Of a stretch of DNA of 33,441 nt, positions 8,440 to 16,706 are shown in pieces; position 1 is the first letter of the stretch; the number at the start of each line of letters is the position of its first letter. The position numbers and the translations under genes were made by a program. Location of the stretch: the NCBI GenBank assembly GCA_026989375.1, contig JALSJJ010000011.1:1-33441 (forward strand), written 5' to 3'. Origin of the DNA: Rhodothermus sp. (GTDB taxonomy: Bacteria > Bacteroidota > Rhodothermia > Rhodothermales > Rhodothermaceae). The notes beneath the pieces were generated by a model. That model did not search any database, was not told where the DNA came from, and saw only the letters and a program-made list of their open reading frames with translations.

Positions 8440-9051
8440 TTGTTTAAACAAATAAAGGATGTCTGGCGAGCGGCTTTAGAGGCGTATCGGCAGGGTTACT
8501 TTCCCATGGCCGATCCAGAAAGCGGGCACATTTACTGGTATGCGCCGGATCCCCGGGCGATTCTGCCACTGGATCGCTTTCATGTGCCACGCAATCTGGC
8601 CCGCTTGGTGCGGCGAGGCGTCTTTGAGGTGACGTTTGATCGGGCCTTTACAGCCGTGGTGGCGGCCTGTGCCGACCGTCCACAGACGTGGATTTCCCGG
8701 GAGCTACAAGCAATGTATCAAGGGTTGTATCAGCAGGGGTATGCGCACAGTGTCGAGTGCTGGCAGGACGGGCAGCTTGTGGGTGGACTATTCGGGGTGA
8801 CGATCGGCGGGGCTTTTTTCGGCGAGTCGATGTTTCACCGGGTGTCCGAGGCCTCTAAAGTGGCGCTGGTGCACCTGGTAGCGCACCTGCGGCGTCAGGG
8901 ATTTCAGTTGCTGGATATTCAGTTGCTGACGCCGCACTTCCGTCAGTTCGGGGCTGAAGAGATACCGCGGGCAGTGTTCGAGCAGTTGCTGGCCCAGGCT
9001 GTTGCTTTACCGGTGTGTTGGGATCCGAATGTTCGTAATTTGTCGCCATGA
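8440..9051 (+). CDS. aat: Leucyl/phenylalanyl-tRNA--protein transferase
   Basis: This enzyme transfers Leu or Phe from tRNA to proteins with N-terminal Lys/Arg, marking them for ClpAP degradation (N-degron pathway, cytoplasm). Family motifs are all present: AYRQGYFPMADP, WYAPDPRAILPLDRFHV, TWISRELQAMY, AHSVECW, LVGGLFGVTIGGAFFGESMF, SKVALVHLVAHL and FGAEEIPR. The start is uncertain: there is no in-frame ATG before GYFPM. Candidates are TTG at 8440 (204 aa, used here) and TTG at 8416 (212 codons with the stop, directly after an in-frame stop at 8413); the latter lies inside an inverted repeat. If the TAGCTTTG at 8435-8442 is the promoter, an even later non-standard start would be needed. The stop overlaps the DUF1460 start by ATGA, so the two genes are translationally coupled. 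Confidence 0.92.
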   Translation: MFKQIKDVWRAALEAYRQGYFPMADPESGHIYWYAPDPRAILPLDRFHVPRNLARLVRRGVFEVTFDRAFTAVVAACADRPQTWISRELQAMYQGLYQQGYAHSVECWQDGQLVGGLFGVTIGGAFFGESMFHRVSEASKVALVHLVAHLRRQGFQLLDIQLLTPHFRQFGAEEIPRAVFEQLLAQAVALPVCWDPNVRNLSP

Positions 9052-9881
9052 GCTGGACGTTGCTGTGGATCGGAATGCTGCTGGCGGCTGAGCCGGACTC
9101 GGCCCTGCAGGCGCGTTTTACCGAACTGATGCGCTATGCGCGCCAGGCGCAGTTAGCGACGCGTCCGCTGGGCGAGGTAATGCAGGCGCTGGGGCTTCGG
9201 CTACGGGGGGCTCCGTACGCTGCCGGCATACTTGAGGAGGGGCCGGTCGAGACGCTACGGACGCCGCTGGACCGGTTCGACTGTGTGCTGTTTGTGGAGA
9301 GCATCCTGGCACTGGCCCAGGGCGTGGTGCAAGGCGACACAACGCTGGCAGGATTCCGGCAGCGCGTCGAGCAACTACGCTATCGGAACGGCAGGATGCA
9401 GGGGTATTGCAGTCGGCTGCATTACTTCACAGACTGGATCGACGATAACGCGCGTCGGGGGCTGGTGCGCGACCTCACGCAGGCGCTGGGTGGGCGCCGC
9501 GTGCGCCGCCAGATTCGCTTTATGACGACGCATCGGAGCCGCTACCCGCGTCTGGCGGCCGACAGCACCTGGCAATGCATACGGCGTGTCGAAGAGGAGC
9601 TGAGCCGGCGGGAACGCTTCATGCTACCTCACCATCAAATACAGCACATTGCTGAACAGTTACAGCCCGGCGATATTATCGCGTTTGTCGCGCGTGAACC
9701 TACCCTGGATGTGGTCCACGTCGGACTGGTCTACGTGGATGCGCAGGGCCGGCGTGGTCTGCTGCATGCTTCTCCACAGGGTGGAGTGATAGTTTCGCCG
9801 GATCTTCAAACATATGTCCAGAACAACCCTGAGCAGGTGGGCATTGTCGTGGCACGCCCACTTGATCCGCGTCGCCGTTAA
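9048..9881 (+). CDS. DUF1460 family, N-acetylmuramoyl-L-alanine amidase-like (NlpC/P60 superfamily), exported
   Basis: The 277-aa protein has a short hydrophobic N-terminus (WTLLWIGMLLAA) that looks like a signal peptide, so it should act in the periplasm. It matches DUF1460: GAPYAAGILEEGPVETL, the catalytic-Cys segment LDRFDCVLFVE (Cys79), the conserved block YRNGRMQGYCSRLHYFTDWIDDN (about 112-134), and the His segment VVHVGLVYV (His224) with His240 in LLHAS. DUF1460 members have an NlpC/P60-type cysteine fold and are linked to cleavage of murein peptides. It overlaps aat by 4 bp, with pfkA 35 bp downstream in the same direction. Substrate not shown; the superfamily assignment rests on the Cys/His arrangement and the DUF1460 blocks. 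Confidence 0.87.
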   Translation: MSWTLLWIGMLLAAEPDSALQARFTELMRYARQAQLATRPLGEVMQALGLRLRGAPYAAGILEEGPVETLRTPLDRFDCVLFVESILALAQGVVQGDTTLAGFRQRVEQLRYRNGRMQGYCSRLHYFTDWIDDNARRGLVRDLTQALGGRRVRRQIRFMTTHRSRYPRLAADSTWQCIRRVEEELSRRERFMLPHHQIQHIAEQLQPGDIIAFVAREPTLDVVHVGLVYVDAQGRRGLLHASPQGGVIVSPDLQTYVQNNPEQVGIVVARPLDPRRR

Positions 9882-9916
9882 AGCTTCTACAGGATTGCAC
9901 GATCGACCAGAGGCCT

Positions 9917-10900
9917 ATGGAAGAAATTCGACGTATTGGGGTTTTCACCAGTGGTGGTGATGCTCCTGGCATGAATGCCTGTATCCGGGCGGTTGTACGC
10001 ACGGCGCTTGCGCATGACCTGGAGGTCATGGGAATTCGGCGCGGCTATGCAGGCATGATTGAGGGGGACATTGTGGAGATGGATGGCCGTTCGGTGTCGA
10101 ATATTCTGCAACTGGGGGGGACGATCCTCAAAAGTGCGCGCTCCCAGCAGTTTATGACGCCCGAGGGGCGGGCCCGGGCGGCTGAACAGCTCCGCCAGGC
10201 CGGAATCGATGCGCTGGTAGCGATCGGTGGAGACGGGACGTTCCGGGGGGCGGCTGTCTTTTATGAAGAGCACCGTATTCCGATTGTAGGATGTCCGGGT
10301 ACCATCGACAACGACCTGTTCGGCACCGACGAGACGATCGGGTTTGATACGGCCATGAACACGGCCATTCAGAACATTGACCGGATTCGGGATACGGCCG
10401 ATGCGCACGATCGGTTGTTTCTGGTCGAGGTGATGGGGCGGGATGCCGGCTTCATCGCCCTGAACTGTGGGATTGGCAGCGGAGCGGAGATGGTGCTGAT
10501 CCCAGAGACGTTTACGGATATTGAGGAGATCAAAGAGCGCATTCTCTCCCTGATGTCGGCCCAGTCTCGTTCATCGATTGTAGTGGTGGCCGAGGGGGAC
10601 GAACACGGGGGGGCCTCGCAGATTGCGCAGGATCTGCGACAGGATCCGGCCTTTGCCCGGATTGACCTGCGGGTATGTATTCTGGGCCATACGCAGCGGG
10701 GAGGATCGCCCACAGCCCGAGATCGCGTATTGGCCAGCCGGCTGGGGGCTGCGGCCGTAGAAGCGCTGCTGCAGGGGCACACGAACGTGATGGTCGGGGT
10801 AGTCAATGGTGAGATCAAGCTGACTCCGCTCAAGCATGTCTACAGCCGAAAGAAGACGATCGACTACGAGCTGCTCAAACTGACCCAGCTACTGGGCTGA
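9917..10900 (+). CDS. pfkA: ATP-dependent 6-phosphofructokinase
   Basis: Group I phosphofructokinase (327 aa) that phosphorylates fructose 6-phosphate to the 1,6-bisphosphate in glycolysis. The N-terminal GVFTSGGDAPGMNACIRAVV, ATP-binding GGDGTFRG (104-111), catalytic PGTIDNDLFGTDETIGFDTA (127-146), MGRDAGFIAL and ILGHTQRGGSPTARDR are all present. Gly in GGDGT and in PGTIDND, where PPi-dependent enzymes have Asp and Lys, indicates use of ATP. Length is typical of bacterial PfkA. It starts 35 bp after the DUF1460 stop and its TGA shares one base with the ubiE ATG, so it is co-transcribed with ubiE. Confidence 0.96.
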   Translation: MEEIRRIGVFTSGGDAPGMNACIRAVVRTALAHDLEVMGIRRGYAGMIEGDIVEMDGRSVSNILQLGGTILKSARSQQFMTPEGRARAAEQLRQAGIDALVAIGGDGTFRGAAVFYEEHRIPIVGCPGTIDNDLFGTDETIGFDTAMNTAIQNIDRIRDTADAHDRLFLVEVMGRDAGFIALNCGIGSGAEMVLIPETFTDIEEIKERILSLMSAQSRSSIVVVAEGDEHGGASQIAQDLRQDPAFARIDLRVCILGHTQRGGSPTARDRVLASRLGAAAVEALLQGHTNVMVGVVNGEIKLTPLKHVYSRKKTIDYELLKLTQLLG

Positions 10901-11637
10901 TGCCACGACGTCGCAAGCACTATCCGCCTATTGGAGAGACCAAAGGCAAAAAGCAGCAGGTGGCGGCCATGTTCGACGCCATCGCGCCGCGTTACGATCT
11001 GCTGAATCGTATTCTAAGCGCCGGTATTGATCGGCGTTGGCGTCGGCAGGCGGTCGACCTGATTGCCCTGGAGGAGCCTCGGCGTGTGTTGGACGTGGCG
11101 ACTGGCACGGCTGATCTGGCTATTGAAGTGGCACGTCGTCTGCCCGTCGAACGGGTGGTGGGGGTGGATATTGCCGAATCGATGTTGCGGATCGGGCAGG
11201 AAAAAGTGGCGCGTCTTGGCCTGGGCGATCGCGTGGTGTTGCGAAAAGGCGATGCCGAAAAGCTGCCGTTCTCCGATGCGCAATTTGATGCTGTGCTGGT
11301 CGCTTTTGGCGTGCGTAACTTTGAAGATCTGGACCGGGGGTTGCAGGAAAGCTATCGGGTGCTCAAGCCCAATGGGGTGCTCGTGGTGCTGGAGTTCAGC
11401 CATCCCCGTACGCCAATCATTCGCACCCTTTATCGGTGGTACGCGCATCACGTGCTGCCGCGCATCGGTGCTTGGCTGTCTCGGGATGAAGGCGCCTATC
11501 GCTACCTGCCGGAATCGGTAGAGGCGTTTCCAGACGGGCCAGATTTTCTACAACGTATGGCCCGGGTGGGCTTCCGCGATCTGTACTGGAAGCCGCTGAC
11601 CTTTGGCATTGCTTCACTTTATCGGGGCAGGCGATAG
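10900..11637 (+). CDS. ubiE: Demethylmenaquinone methyltransferase (UbiE/MenG)
   Basis: Class I SAM-dependent methyltransferase of 245 aa that performs the final C-methylation of menaquinone. UbiE signatures are VAAMFDAIAPRYDLLNRILSAG (about 21-42), the SAM-binding LDVATGTADLAIEVA (64-78), GVDIAESML, GDAEKLPF (acidic/NPPY-equivalent region), AFGVRNFEDLDRGLQES and the C-terminal EFSHPRTPIIRTLYRWY and YRYLPESVEAFP. In a Bacteroidota-like organism using menaquinone the product is MenG in function. Its ATG overlaps the pfkA stop (TGATG). It converges with rsbW two bases beyond its stop. Confidence 0.95.
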   Translation: MPRRRKHYPPIGETKGKKQQVAAMFDAIAPRYDLLNRILSAGIDRRWRRQAVDLIALEEPRRVLDVATGTADLAIEVARRLPVERVVGVDIAESMLRIGQEKVARLGLGDRVVLRKGDAEKLPFSDAQFDAVLVAFGVRNFEDLDRGLQESYRVLKPNGVLVVLEFSHPRTPIIRTLYRWYAHHVLPRIGAWLSRDEGAYRYLPESVEAFPDGPDFLQRMARVGFRDLYWKPLTFGIASLYRGRR

Positions 11638-11639
11638 GC

Positions 11640-12095
11640 TCAAGCGTTGGCCGAAGGAGGCAGTGCTGTACCTGAGCGGGCCAGGTATTTGATTAGCTGC
11701 ACTTCATTATACCGACCCCGACTCTGGTAGGTTACTTCGTCCATGAGCTGGCGGATCAGGCGTACGCCCAGGCCACCGCCCTGCCGCCGGCGAATGAGGG
11801 CAGGCAAATCAGGGGCGCGATAGTGGACGGGATCGAATGCTTCGCCCTGGTCCCGAATGCGCACAATAAACCGATCCGGCTCAATGAGCACGGCGATGTC
11901 GATAGGCTGGTCGGGGCGTCCTTTATAGGCATGCTTGATCACATTGGTGCAGGCTTCATCTACGGCCAGTTTGAGCTGTTCAATTACTTCGCTGGAAAGA
12001 CCGGCTGCGCGGGCGTGCCGCTCCACAAAGCGCCGAACCGTCTTCAGGTGGCGCGTCGTGCTGGGAATACGCAGGGTGTAAAGCGTGTGGCCCAC
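11640..12095 (-). CDS. Anti-sigma-factor-type serine kinase (RsbW-like, HATPase_c_2)
   Basis: GHKL-fold serine/threonine kinase of the RsbW/SpoIIAB class. The ATP-binding boxes are visible: N box KLAVDEACTNVIKHAY, G1 box IRDQGEAFDP and G2 box GGGLGVRLIRQL. No ATG exists in the useful part of the frame; I choose the GTG at 12095 (151 aa), 17 bp beyond the rsbV stop, because the homologous region begins just after it (GHTLYTLRIPS). The frame stays open to 12248, but that part overlaps rsbV and reads as a shadow. It is third in the rsbU-rsbV-rsbW order expected of a partner-switching module: the kinase should phosphorylate the STAS protein and sequester a target. No sigma factor gene is adjacent, so the target is unknown. 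Confidence 0.87.
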   Translation of the reverse strand: MGHTLYTLRIPSTTRHLKTVRRFVERHARAAGLSSEVIEQLKLAVDEACTNVIKHAYKGRPDQPIDIAVLIEPDRFIVRIRDQGEAFDPVHYRAPDLPALIRRRQGGGLGVRLIRQLMDEVTYQSRGRYNEVQLIKYLARSGTALPPSANA

Positions 12096-12111
12096 GGCTG
12101 CCTCTGGTCGC

Positions 12112-12486
12112 TTAAGTAGCAGGAAGCGTTGGGCGTTCGCCACGAGCAAAACGCTCCAGCGCTTCGGCCTCAGAAGGAAGAATGTCAAACAGTAACGGAA
12201 AGCCCAGTAGATCAAACACGTTGTACACACTGGGTTTGAGCTCAGCAATCTTTAGATCGCCACCTTTTTCGCGAATCTCTTCGATATAAGCCATGAAAAC
12301 GCCCAGTCCAGCACTGGAAATGTAATCCAGGTCGCGACCATTGATCAGAATCTGATAGTTCCCATTGCGTAGGCATTGCTGGAGGGCAGCTTCCAGTTCA
12401 GGAGCCGTATGGGCGTCCAGCTCGCCGTGCAGATCCAGAATGTGCACGCTGTCGTGTTGCCGAAATCCTACCGAAAAGTTGCTCAT
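12112..12486 (-). CDS. STAS-domain anti-anti-sigma factor (RsbV-like)
   Basis: A single STAS domain of 124 aa starting at the ATG at 12486 (MSNFSVGFRQHDSVHILDL). The phospho-acceptor region is RDLDYISSAGLGVFM with Ser57/Ser58, matching the D-S-S-G-L loop of SpoIIAA/RsbV. GELDAHTAPELEAAL is the usual first helix segment. In the family the unphosphorylated form binds the kinase and frees its target; phosphorylation by the kinase (gene ending at 11640) and dephosphorylation by the PP2C phosphatase (gene starting at 14729) set the switch. Its ATG overlaps the phosphatase stop by 4 bp, so translation is coupled. A longer frame to 12900 is a shadow of the phosphatase gene. Confidence 0.92.
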   Translation of the reverse strand: MSNFSVGFRQHDSVHILDLHGELDAHTAPELEAALQQCLRNGNYQILINGRDLDYISSAGLGVFMAYIEEIREKGGDLKIAELKPSVYNVFDLLGFPLLFDILPSEAEALERFARGERPTLPAT

Positions 12487-14729
12487 GGCTTTTTCTGTGG
12501 ATGTTGTGAAGGTTGGGAGGAAAGGGTCGGGACGTTCTGGTTGGTCTGCGTGAAAGTTTCCGGGCGGTCTGATGTTGGGCATGCTGGTACTTGCTGCCAC
12601 TGGAAAATAACAAGCGTCAGGTCGTCCTCGTAGGAGGAGCGGCCGGTAAACGACGCCAGAGTGGCGAGCAGGTGTTGGTGGAGCTGTTCGATGGAATCGA
12701 ATTGGTGGGTTTCGAGGAGCTGAAGCAGGCGATTGTAGCCCAGTGCTTCGCCCTGTGCGTTTCTGCTTTCGATCAGCCCGTCGGTGTAAAGCAGCAGGCG
12801 ATCGCCCGCCTGCAGCGAAAGGGTGCAGGTCTCCAGCGTCTGGCGAAAGAGCGGGCCCCGGTCCAGCCCCAGGCCCAGCCCTCGGAGCCGGAGTGGACAC
12901 GGAGACTCGTGAGGGCGCAGCAGGATCGGTGGAGGATGACCGGCCCGAGCCAGGGCGAGCGTCCCCTTTTGCGCGTCGAAGACGCCATAGACGACGGAAA
13001 TAAAGGTCTTGCGTTCCAGCATGTCGAAAAGGGCCTGATTGGCCTGCGTCAGAAACGTTGCTGGATCTGGGTTCAGTGGGCTCAGGGCACGGAAGATGCC
13101 CTGCAACTCGGCCATGTAGAAAGCGGCCGAGGTACCTTTGCCCGCCACATCGGCCACGATAAAAGCCAGTCGATGCTCGTCGAGCGGCAGGAGATCGTAG
13201 TAGTCACCGCCCACTTCCTGAGCGGGTACGCTGGAGGCCACGATCTGCAGTCCGGGCAGTTGAGGAAGCTGCTGCGGCAACAGCCGGCGTTGCACGTCGC
13301 GGGCGATAGCCAGCTCGCGAGCCAGGCGTTCTTTTTCCAGGCGTTCATTCAACAAACGTGCGTTGTCGAGTGCAAGGGCTGCCTGTGTGGCAAAAACCGT
13401 GATAGCCTCGACGTCGTCCTGCTCAAAGCCATACGCCACTTCATGGACGGCGAACAGCACGCCCAGCAGTTCATTGCGGGCAACCAACGGTACAACCAGC
13501 AGGCTCCCGATTCCGTGCTCTGGGCGTGCACGCACCCGATGATCGATCAGGGCCTGTTCCAGCAGCAGAGACTGTCGCCGCGTAGCGACTTCCTGGTAGA
13601 GCGTGCCGACATCTACAAGGGCCTCTGGAGTTAGGCCCATCGGCAGGTTGTAAGCGGCCACAATTTGAGGACGGAAGGTCTGTTGAAAGTCCGGCAGGAC
13701 CAGCCAGGCGGCTCGGGCGACCCCGGCTTCTACGGGTAGCCGAACAATCGTTTCGGTCAGGCGCTGCGTGTCGAACACCTGGCTGACCAACTGCATCAAG
13801 GCATGCAGCGCCGCCAGCTCATCCACCTTCCGTTGAAAGGCACCTGTTGTGGGCAGGTGAAAGAGCAGCGATAGAAATGAAGTAACCAGATACAGAATCC
13901 CAAAGGCCAGGCTCAGGTTGATGAAGCTGCTCAGAGCAGCGCTGTAATGCCAGAGATATGCATGCGCGGGACCACTGGTGAAGGCCAGGGTGCCCGATAA
14001 AGCGATGGTGGCGAGGATCGTCAGACCCAGGTTGACCAATTTTTGCCGGAAGGTGAGGTACAGAATCCAGGAGACGCGAAACGCATTGCGGAGCATGAAG
14101 CCAACCGGCAGACTCAATAGCAGCGCCAGCACGAACTCTCCCGGTTGCAACAGGTCGACTACCAACGCTGAAACGGCCATGCTGACCAGCATCCACCGCC
14201 AGCTACGTTCACTCTGGCGCGTACGCTTGAACAGTACCAGTCCACGTAGCTGAAGCAAAAGCCAGAAGGCCAGCAGGGCTCCAAGCAGCGCCAGCGCATT
14301 CATCTGGGCGACGGCGGCCCACGTCAGCGGCACACCTGTGCCATATGCAAAGCCGGCTACTTCTCCAGAAAACGTTAGATCGGCGGAAGGGCGCCCAATG
14401 CGTAGTAACAGATAGCCGATGCCCAGGAAAAGCAGGGCCGTGACCGTCAGACTCCAGAAGGTTCGTGTCGGGGCCGTACCACGCTGGTTCGTCTCCCCCC
14501 AGAGCAACAGCCAGAGCGCTCCATATGTGATCAAGAGGAGGCTGTCGTAGTAGAACAGGCGAATCCAGGTCGAAGGAGGTGTGCCTGATTTCCACACCAA
14601 TACATGAAAGACCACCGACAATGCGTATCCTATCCCGAAGAACGGTAACAGCAAAGACAGGCGCGTGCGCCGTTGTTGAAGCAACGTTGCCGTCTGCTGC
14701 AGCGAAGGGATCGTCACGTTGCGGATCAT
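12483..14729 (-). CDS. Membrane GAF/PP2C serine phosphatase (RsbU/SpoIIE-like)
   Basis: A 748-aa sensor phosphatase. Residues about 24-290 contain seven to eight membrane helices. A GAF-type sensory domain follows (about 300-460; LAALHALMQLVSQVFD, SLLVVPLVARNELLGVLFAVHE), then a coiled linker with the typical ARDVQRRLLPQ (477-486), then the PP2C/SpoIIE domain (about 505-720) with metal-binding GGDYYD (507-512), DVAGKGTSAAF (527-537), LLLYTDGLIES and SYEDDLTLVIF. It should sense a membrane or cytosolic cue and dephosphorylate the STAS protein encoded immediately downstream. The C-terminal ~30 residues are Pro/Gln/Ser-rich. The gene heads the rsbU-V-W operon and diverges from the repeat-protein gene across ~200 bp. 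The signal sensed is unknown. Confidence 0.92.
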   Translation of the reverse strand: MIRNVTIPSLQQTATLLQQRRTRLSLLLPFFGIGYALSVVFHVLVWKSGTPPSTWIRLFYYDSLLLITYGALWLLLWGETNQRGTAPTRTFWSLTVTALLFLGIGYLLLRIGRPSADLTFSGEVAGFAYGTGVPLTWAAVAQMNALALLGALLAFWLLLQLRGLVLFKRTRQSERSWRWMLVSMAVSALVVDLLQPGEFVLALLLSLPVGFMLRNAFRVSWILYLTFRQKLVNLGLTILATIALSGTLAFTSGPAHAYLWHYSAALSSFINLSLAFGILYLVTSFLSLLFHLPTTGAFQRKVDELAALHALMQLVSQVFDTQRLTETIVRLPVEAGVARAAWLVLPDFQQTFRPQIVAAYNLPMGLTPEALVDVGTLYQEVATRRQSLLLEQALIDHRVRARPEHGIGSLLVVPLVARNELLGVLFAVHEVAYGFEQDDVEAITVFATQAALALDNARLLNERLEKERLARELAIARDVQRRLLPQQLPQLPGLQIVASSVPAQEVGGDYYDLLPLDEHRLAFIVADVAGKGTSAAFYMAELQGIFRALSPLNPDPATFLTQANQALFDMLERKTFISVVYGVFDAQKGTLALARAGHPPPILLRPHESPCPLRLRGLGLGLDRGPLFRQTLETCTLSLQAGDRLLLYTDGLIESRNAQGEALGYNRLLQLLETHQFDSIEQLHQHLLATLASFTGRSSYEDDLTLVIFQWQQVPACPTSDRPETFTQTNQNVPTLSSQPSQHPQKKP

Positions 14730-14935
14730 GCAAACCCAAGAAAATACTTAGCGCAGCGCGTAAAACATGACGAAAGCCTGCCCGCGTCCAGTTGTCTGCA
14801 TCATACTGAAAAAGGCAGGCGATTGTTACGCTTTTTCTCTAAAAGCTAAACGTACCAGTAGGCGCGTTGCGTATGGTAGCGTAACTTTCAGGTGCCAGCG
14901 CACGTACGCCGGATTCAGCGTTGCAAGAGCCTGCC
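14730..14935. other. Divergent intergenic region, no clear promoter
   Basis: This 206-bp spacer separates the divergent rsbU operon and the four-repeat protein gene, so it must carry promoters for both. On the plus strand TAACTTTC (14881-14888) is one mismatch from the Bacteroidota -7 consensus TAnnTTTG. On the minus strand an AT-rich segment at about 14830-14850 gives a TAGCTTTTA-like sequence. Neither has a convincing -33 element. I see no RNA gene or repeat here. Confidence 0.3.
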
Positions 14936-16690
14936 ATGTCGCGCACTACCCTGATACGTTGGCAGCTTATTATACTGACTTTCTTGATGTTGCTGGTAGG
15001 CCTGCGTGCCTGTCAGCGCCGAGCGTCTCCGGTTAGCGAGATCGTTGTGTTTGCCGATATGGCACCCGGTATGCTCTACCACCGGGTACTGGTGGTAGAG
15101 CGTCCGGTTCGGCTGTTTGTGGAAGGCCTTGGGGCGCGGGCAGATGCGTCTCCGGAGGCTCCACCGGTGGCGTACGGGTGGTTGCTGCGCACGGAAGACC
15201 GGCGCGTTGTCTGGCAAATGCGGCCGCCATCCGGTACCGAATCGCTGCGTTTCCGCGTGCGTGATACGCTGCAGTTGACCCCGGGACGTTACGAGGTTTT
15301 CTTCACGACACAGGGCGATGCACCCCGCCGGTCCGGCTTCTGGGCCTGGCTGATGCCGGAGGCCCCTTGGACACGAAGCCGCCGCGAATGGACGCTGCGC
15401 TTTCAGGTGTTGGACGATGTGGCGTCGCTGCAGTTAACGGACGGTCGACCAGTGCCTCCTGGGGGATCCGGATTGCTCTGGACGGCCGCCCCCATGCCTT
15501 CAGCGACTGTGCGCATGGCGTTGCTGAAGGTGCAGGTCCCTACGCGTATTCGCCTTTATGCGGTCGGAGAGTTTGAGCCAGCACCAGCCGACTATGGGTG
15601 GATTGAACAGTTGCCTGATGGCCGGCGCATCTGGGAGATGACCTACGCCCGAACCCGGCCCGCCGGTGGCTGGCATGGAAACCGGCAGATGCAGGATACA
15701 CTCACCCTGGCGCCGGGCCTCTATCGCGCCTGGTTTCAGACCGACAACGCGCACGCTTTTGGTAACTGGCGCTTCACTCCTCCGTTTGACCCGGCCGCCT
15801 GGGGATTGACGCTCTGGCGCCTGCTGCCCGACGATACGACCGTGACGCTGTGGGACCCCTGGCAGCATTTGCAGCCCCGACTGCGGCTTACCGCCGTGGG
15901 GAATAACGAAAACCGTAGGGCTGACTTCGAAGTAACGGACACCACGACGGTGCTGATTTATGCGCTGGGAGAGCTGGGCTCCCGAAACCGACGCTACGAC
16001 TATGCCTGGCTGGCCGATAGTACGGGAGAGGTTATCTGGGAAATGCAGCGCAGCCGCTCGGTGCCGGCCGGCGGTCATCCCAATAACCGCCTGGAGATCG
16101 CTGCCCTGCGGTTGTCCCCCGGACGCTATGCGCTGCACTACCGCACGGACGATTCGCATGCTTATGGCGACTGGCGCAACGGACAGCCGGAATATCCGGA
16201 ACGCTGGGGCGTGACGCTGTTTGTGCTGCACCCGGAAACAGCCGCCGTGCAGGTGCTGACGCCCGTCGAACCATCGCCCCTCGAAGGTCCCTCCCCCACG
16301 ACAGTTGCTCCGCCAGCCGCGGGAAAGGTTCTGGTCGATCTGACACGCGTCGGAAACAACGAACATCGCGTTCAGGTGTTTACCCTCGACCGCGCCACGC
16401 GGCTGCGTATTCGAGCAGTTGGCGAACTGTCGATCAGTGGCCGATATGATTATGCCTGGATCGAACGTGCTGGCACAGGCGAGATCGTCTGGGAGATGAC
16501 CTGGGAACGCACACGCCCGGCCGGCGGTGATCCGCGAAACCGACTGATCGATACGACGCTGACCCTACCGCCCGGATCGTACACGGCACATTTTCAGACC
16601 GATTTTTCGCATGCCTATGGACAGTTCGAATATCCTGCACCCGACGAACCCCAGGCCTGGGGGCTCCGGATTGAGCGTCTCAATCAGTGA
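14936..16690 (+). CDS. Membrane-anchored protein with four ~120-residue tandem repeats, function unknown
   Basis: I start at the ATG at 14936 (584 aa; a TTG at 14921 is less likely). The N-terminus is a hydrophobic anchor (about residues 8-24) ending LRAC, which could be a poor lipobox (Arg at -2) or a simple membrane anchor. The rest consists of four repeats, at about 30-165, 190-305, 315-435 and 455-584. The last three share a pattern: a beta segment with YALGE/RAVGE, YDYAWI or YGWI, then xxIWEM, RTRPAGG, NR, TLTLxPGxY, FxTDxSHAYG and WGLxL. Repeat 1 is degenerate (YGWLLR, VVWQM, LTPGRYEVFF). The Trp/Tyr-rich all-beta look suggests a surface or carbohydrate-binding-like module, but I do not recognise a named family. 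prmA begins near its end. Confidence 0.8.
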   Translation: MSRTTLIRWQLIILTFLMLLVGLRACQRRASPVSEIVVFADMAPGMLYHRVLVVERPVRLFVEGLGARADASPEAPPVAYGWLLRTEDRRVVWQMRPPSGTESLRFRVRDTLQLTPGRYEVFFTTQGDAPRRSGFWAWLMPEAPWTRSRREWTLRFQVLDDVASLQLTDGRPVPPGGSGLLWTAAPMPSATVRMALLKVQVPTRIRLYAVGEFEPAPADYGWIEQLPDGRRIWEMTYARTRPAGGWHGNRQMQDTLTLAPGLYRAWFQTDNAHAFGNWRFTPPFDPAAWGLTLWRLLPDDTTVTLWDPWQHLQPRLRLTAVGNNENRRADFEVTDTTTVLIYALGELGSRNRRYDYAWLADSTGEVIWEMQRSRSVPAGGHPNNRLEIAALRLSPGRYALHYRTDDSHAYGDWRNGQPEYPERWGVTLFVLHPETAAVQVLTPVEPSPLEGPSPTTVAPPAAGKVLVDLTRVGNNEHRVQVFTLDRATRLRIRAVGELSISGRYDYAWIERAGTGEIVWEMTWERTRPAGGDPRNRLIDTTLTLPPGSYTAHFQTDFSHAYGQFEYPAPDEPQAWGLRIERLNQ

Positions 16691-16706
16691 GCCAACGATT
16701 GAAGTG

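Noticed and set aside
12487-12900. N-terminal extension of the STAS protein to 262 aa
   Set aside because: The extra 138 residues are Pro/Arg/Ala-rich and fully overlap the conserved PP2C domain of the phosphatase gene in another frame; the normal STAS start is the ATG at 12486.
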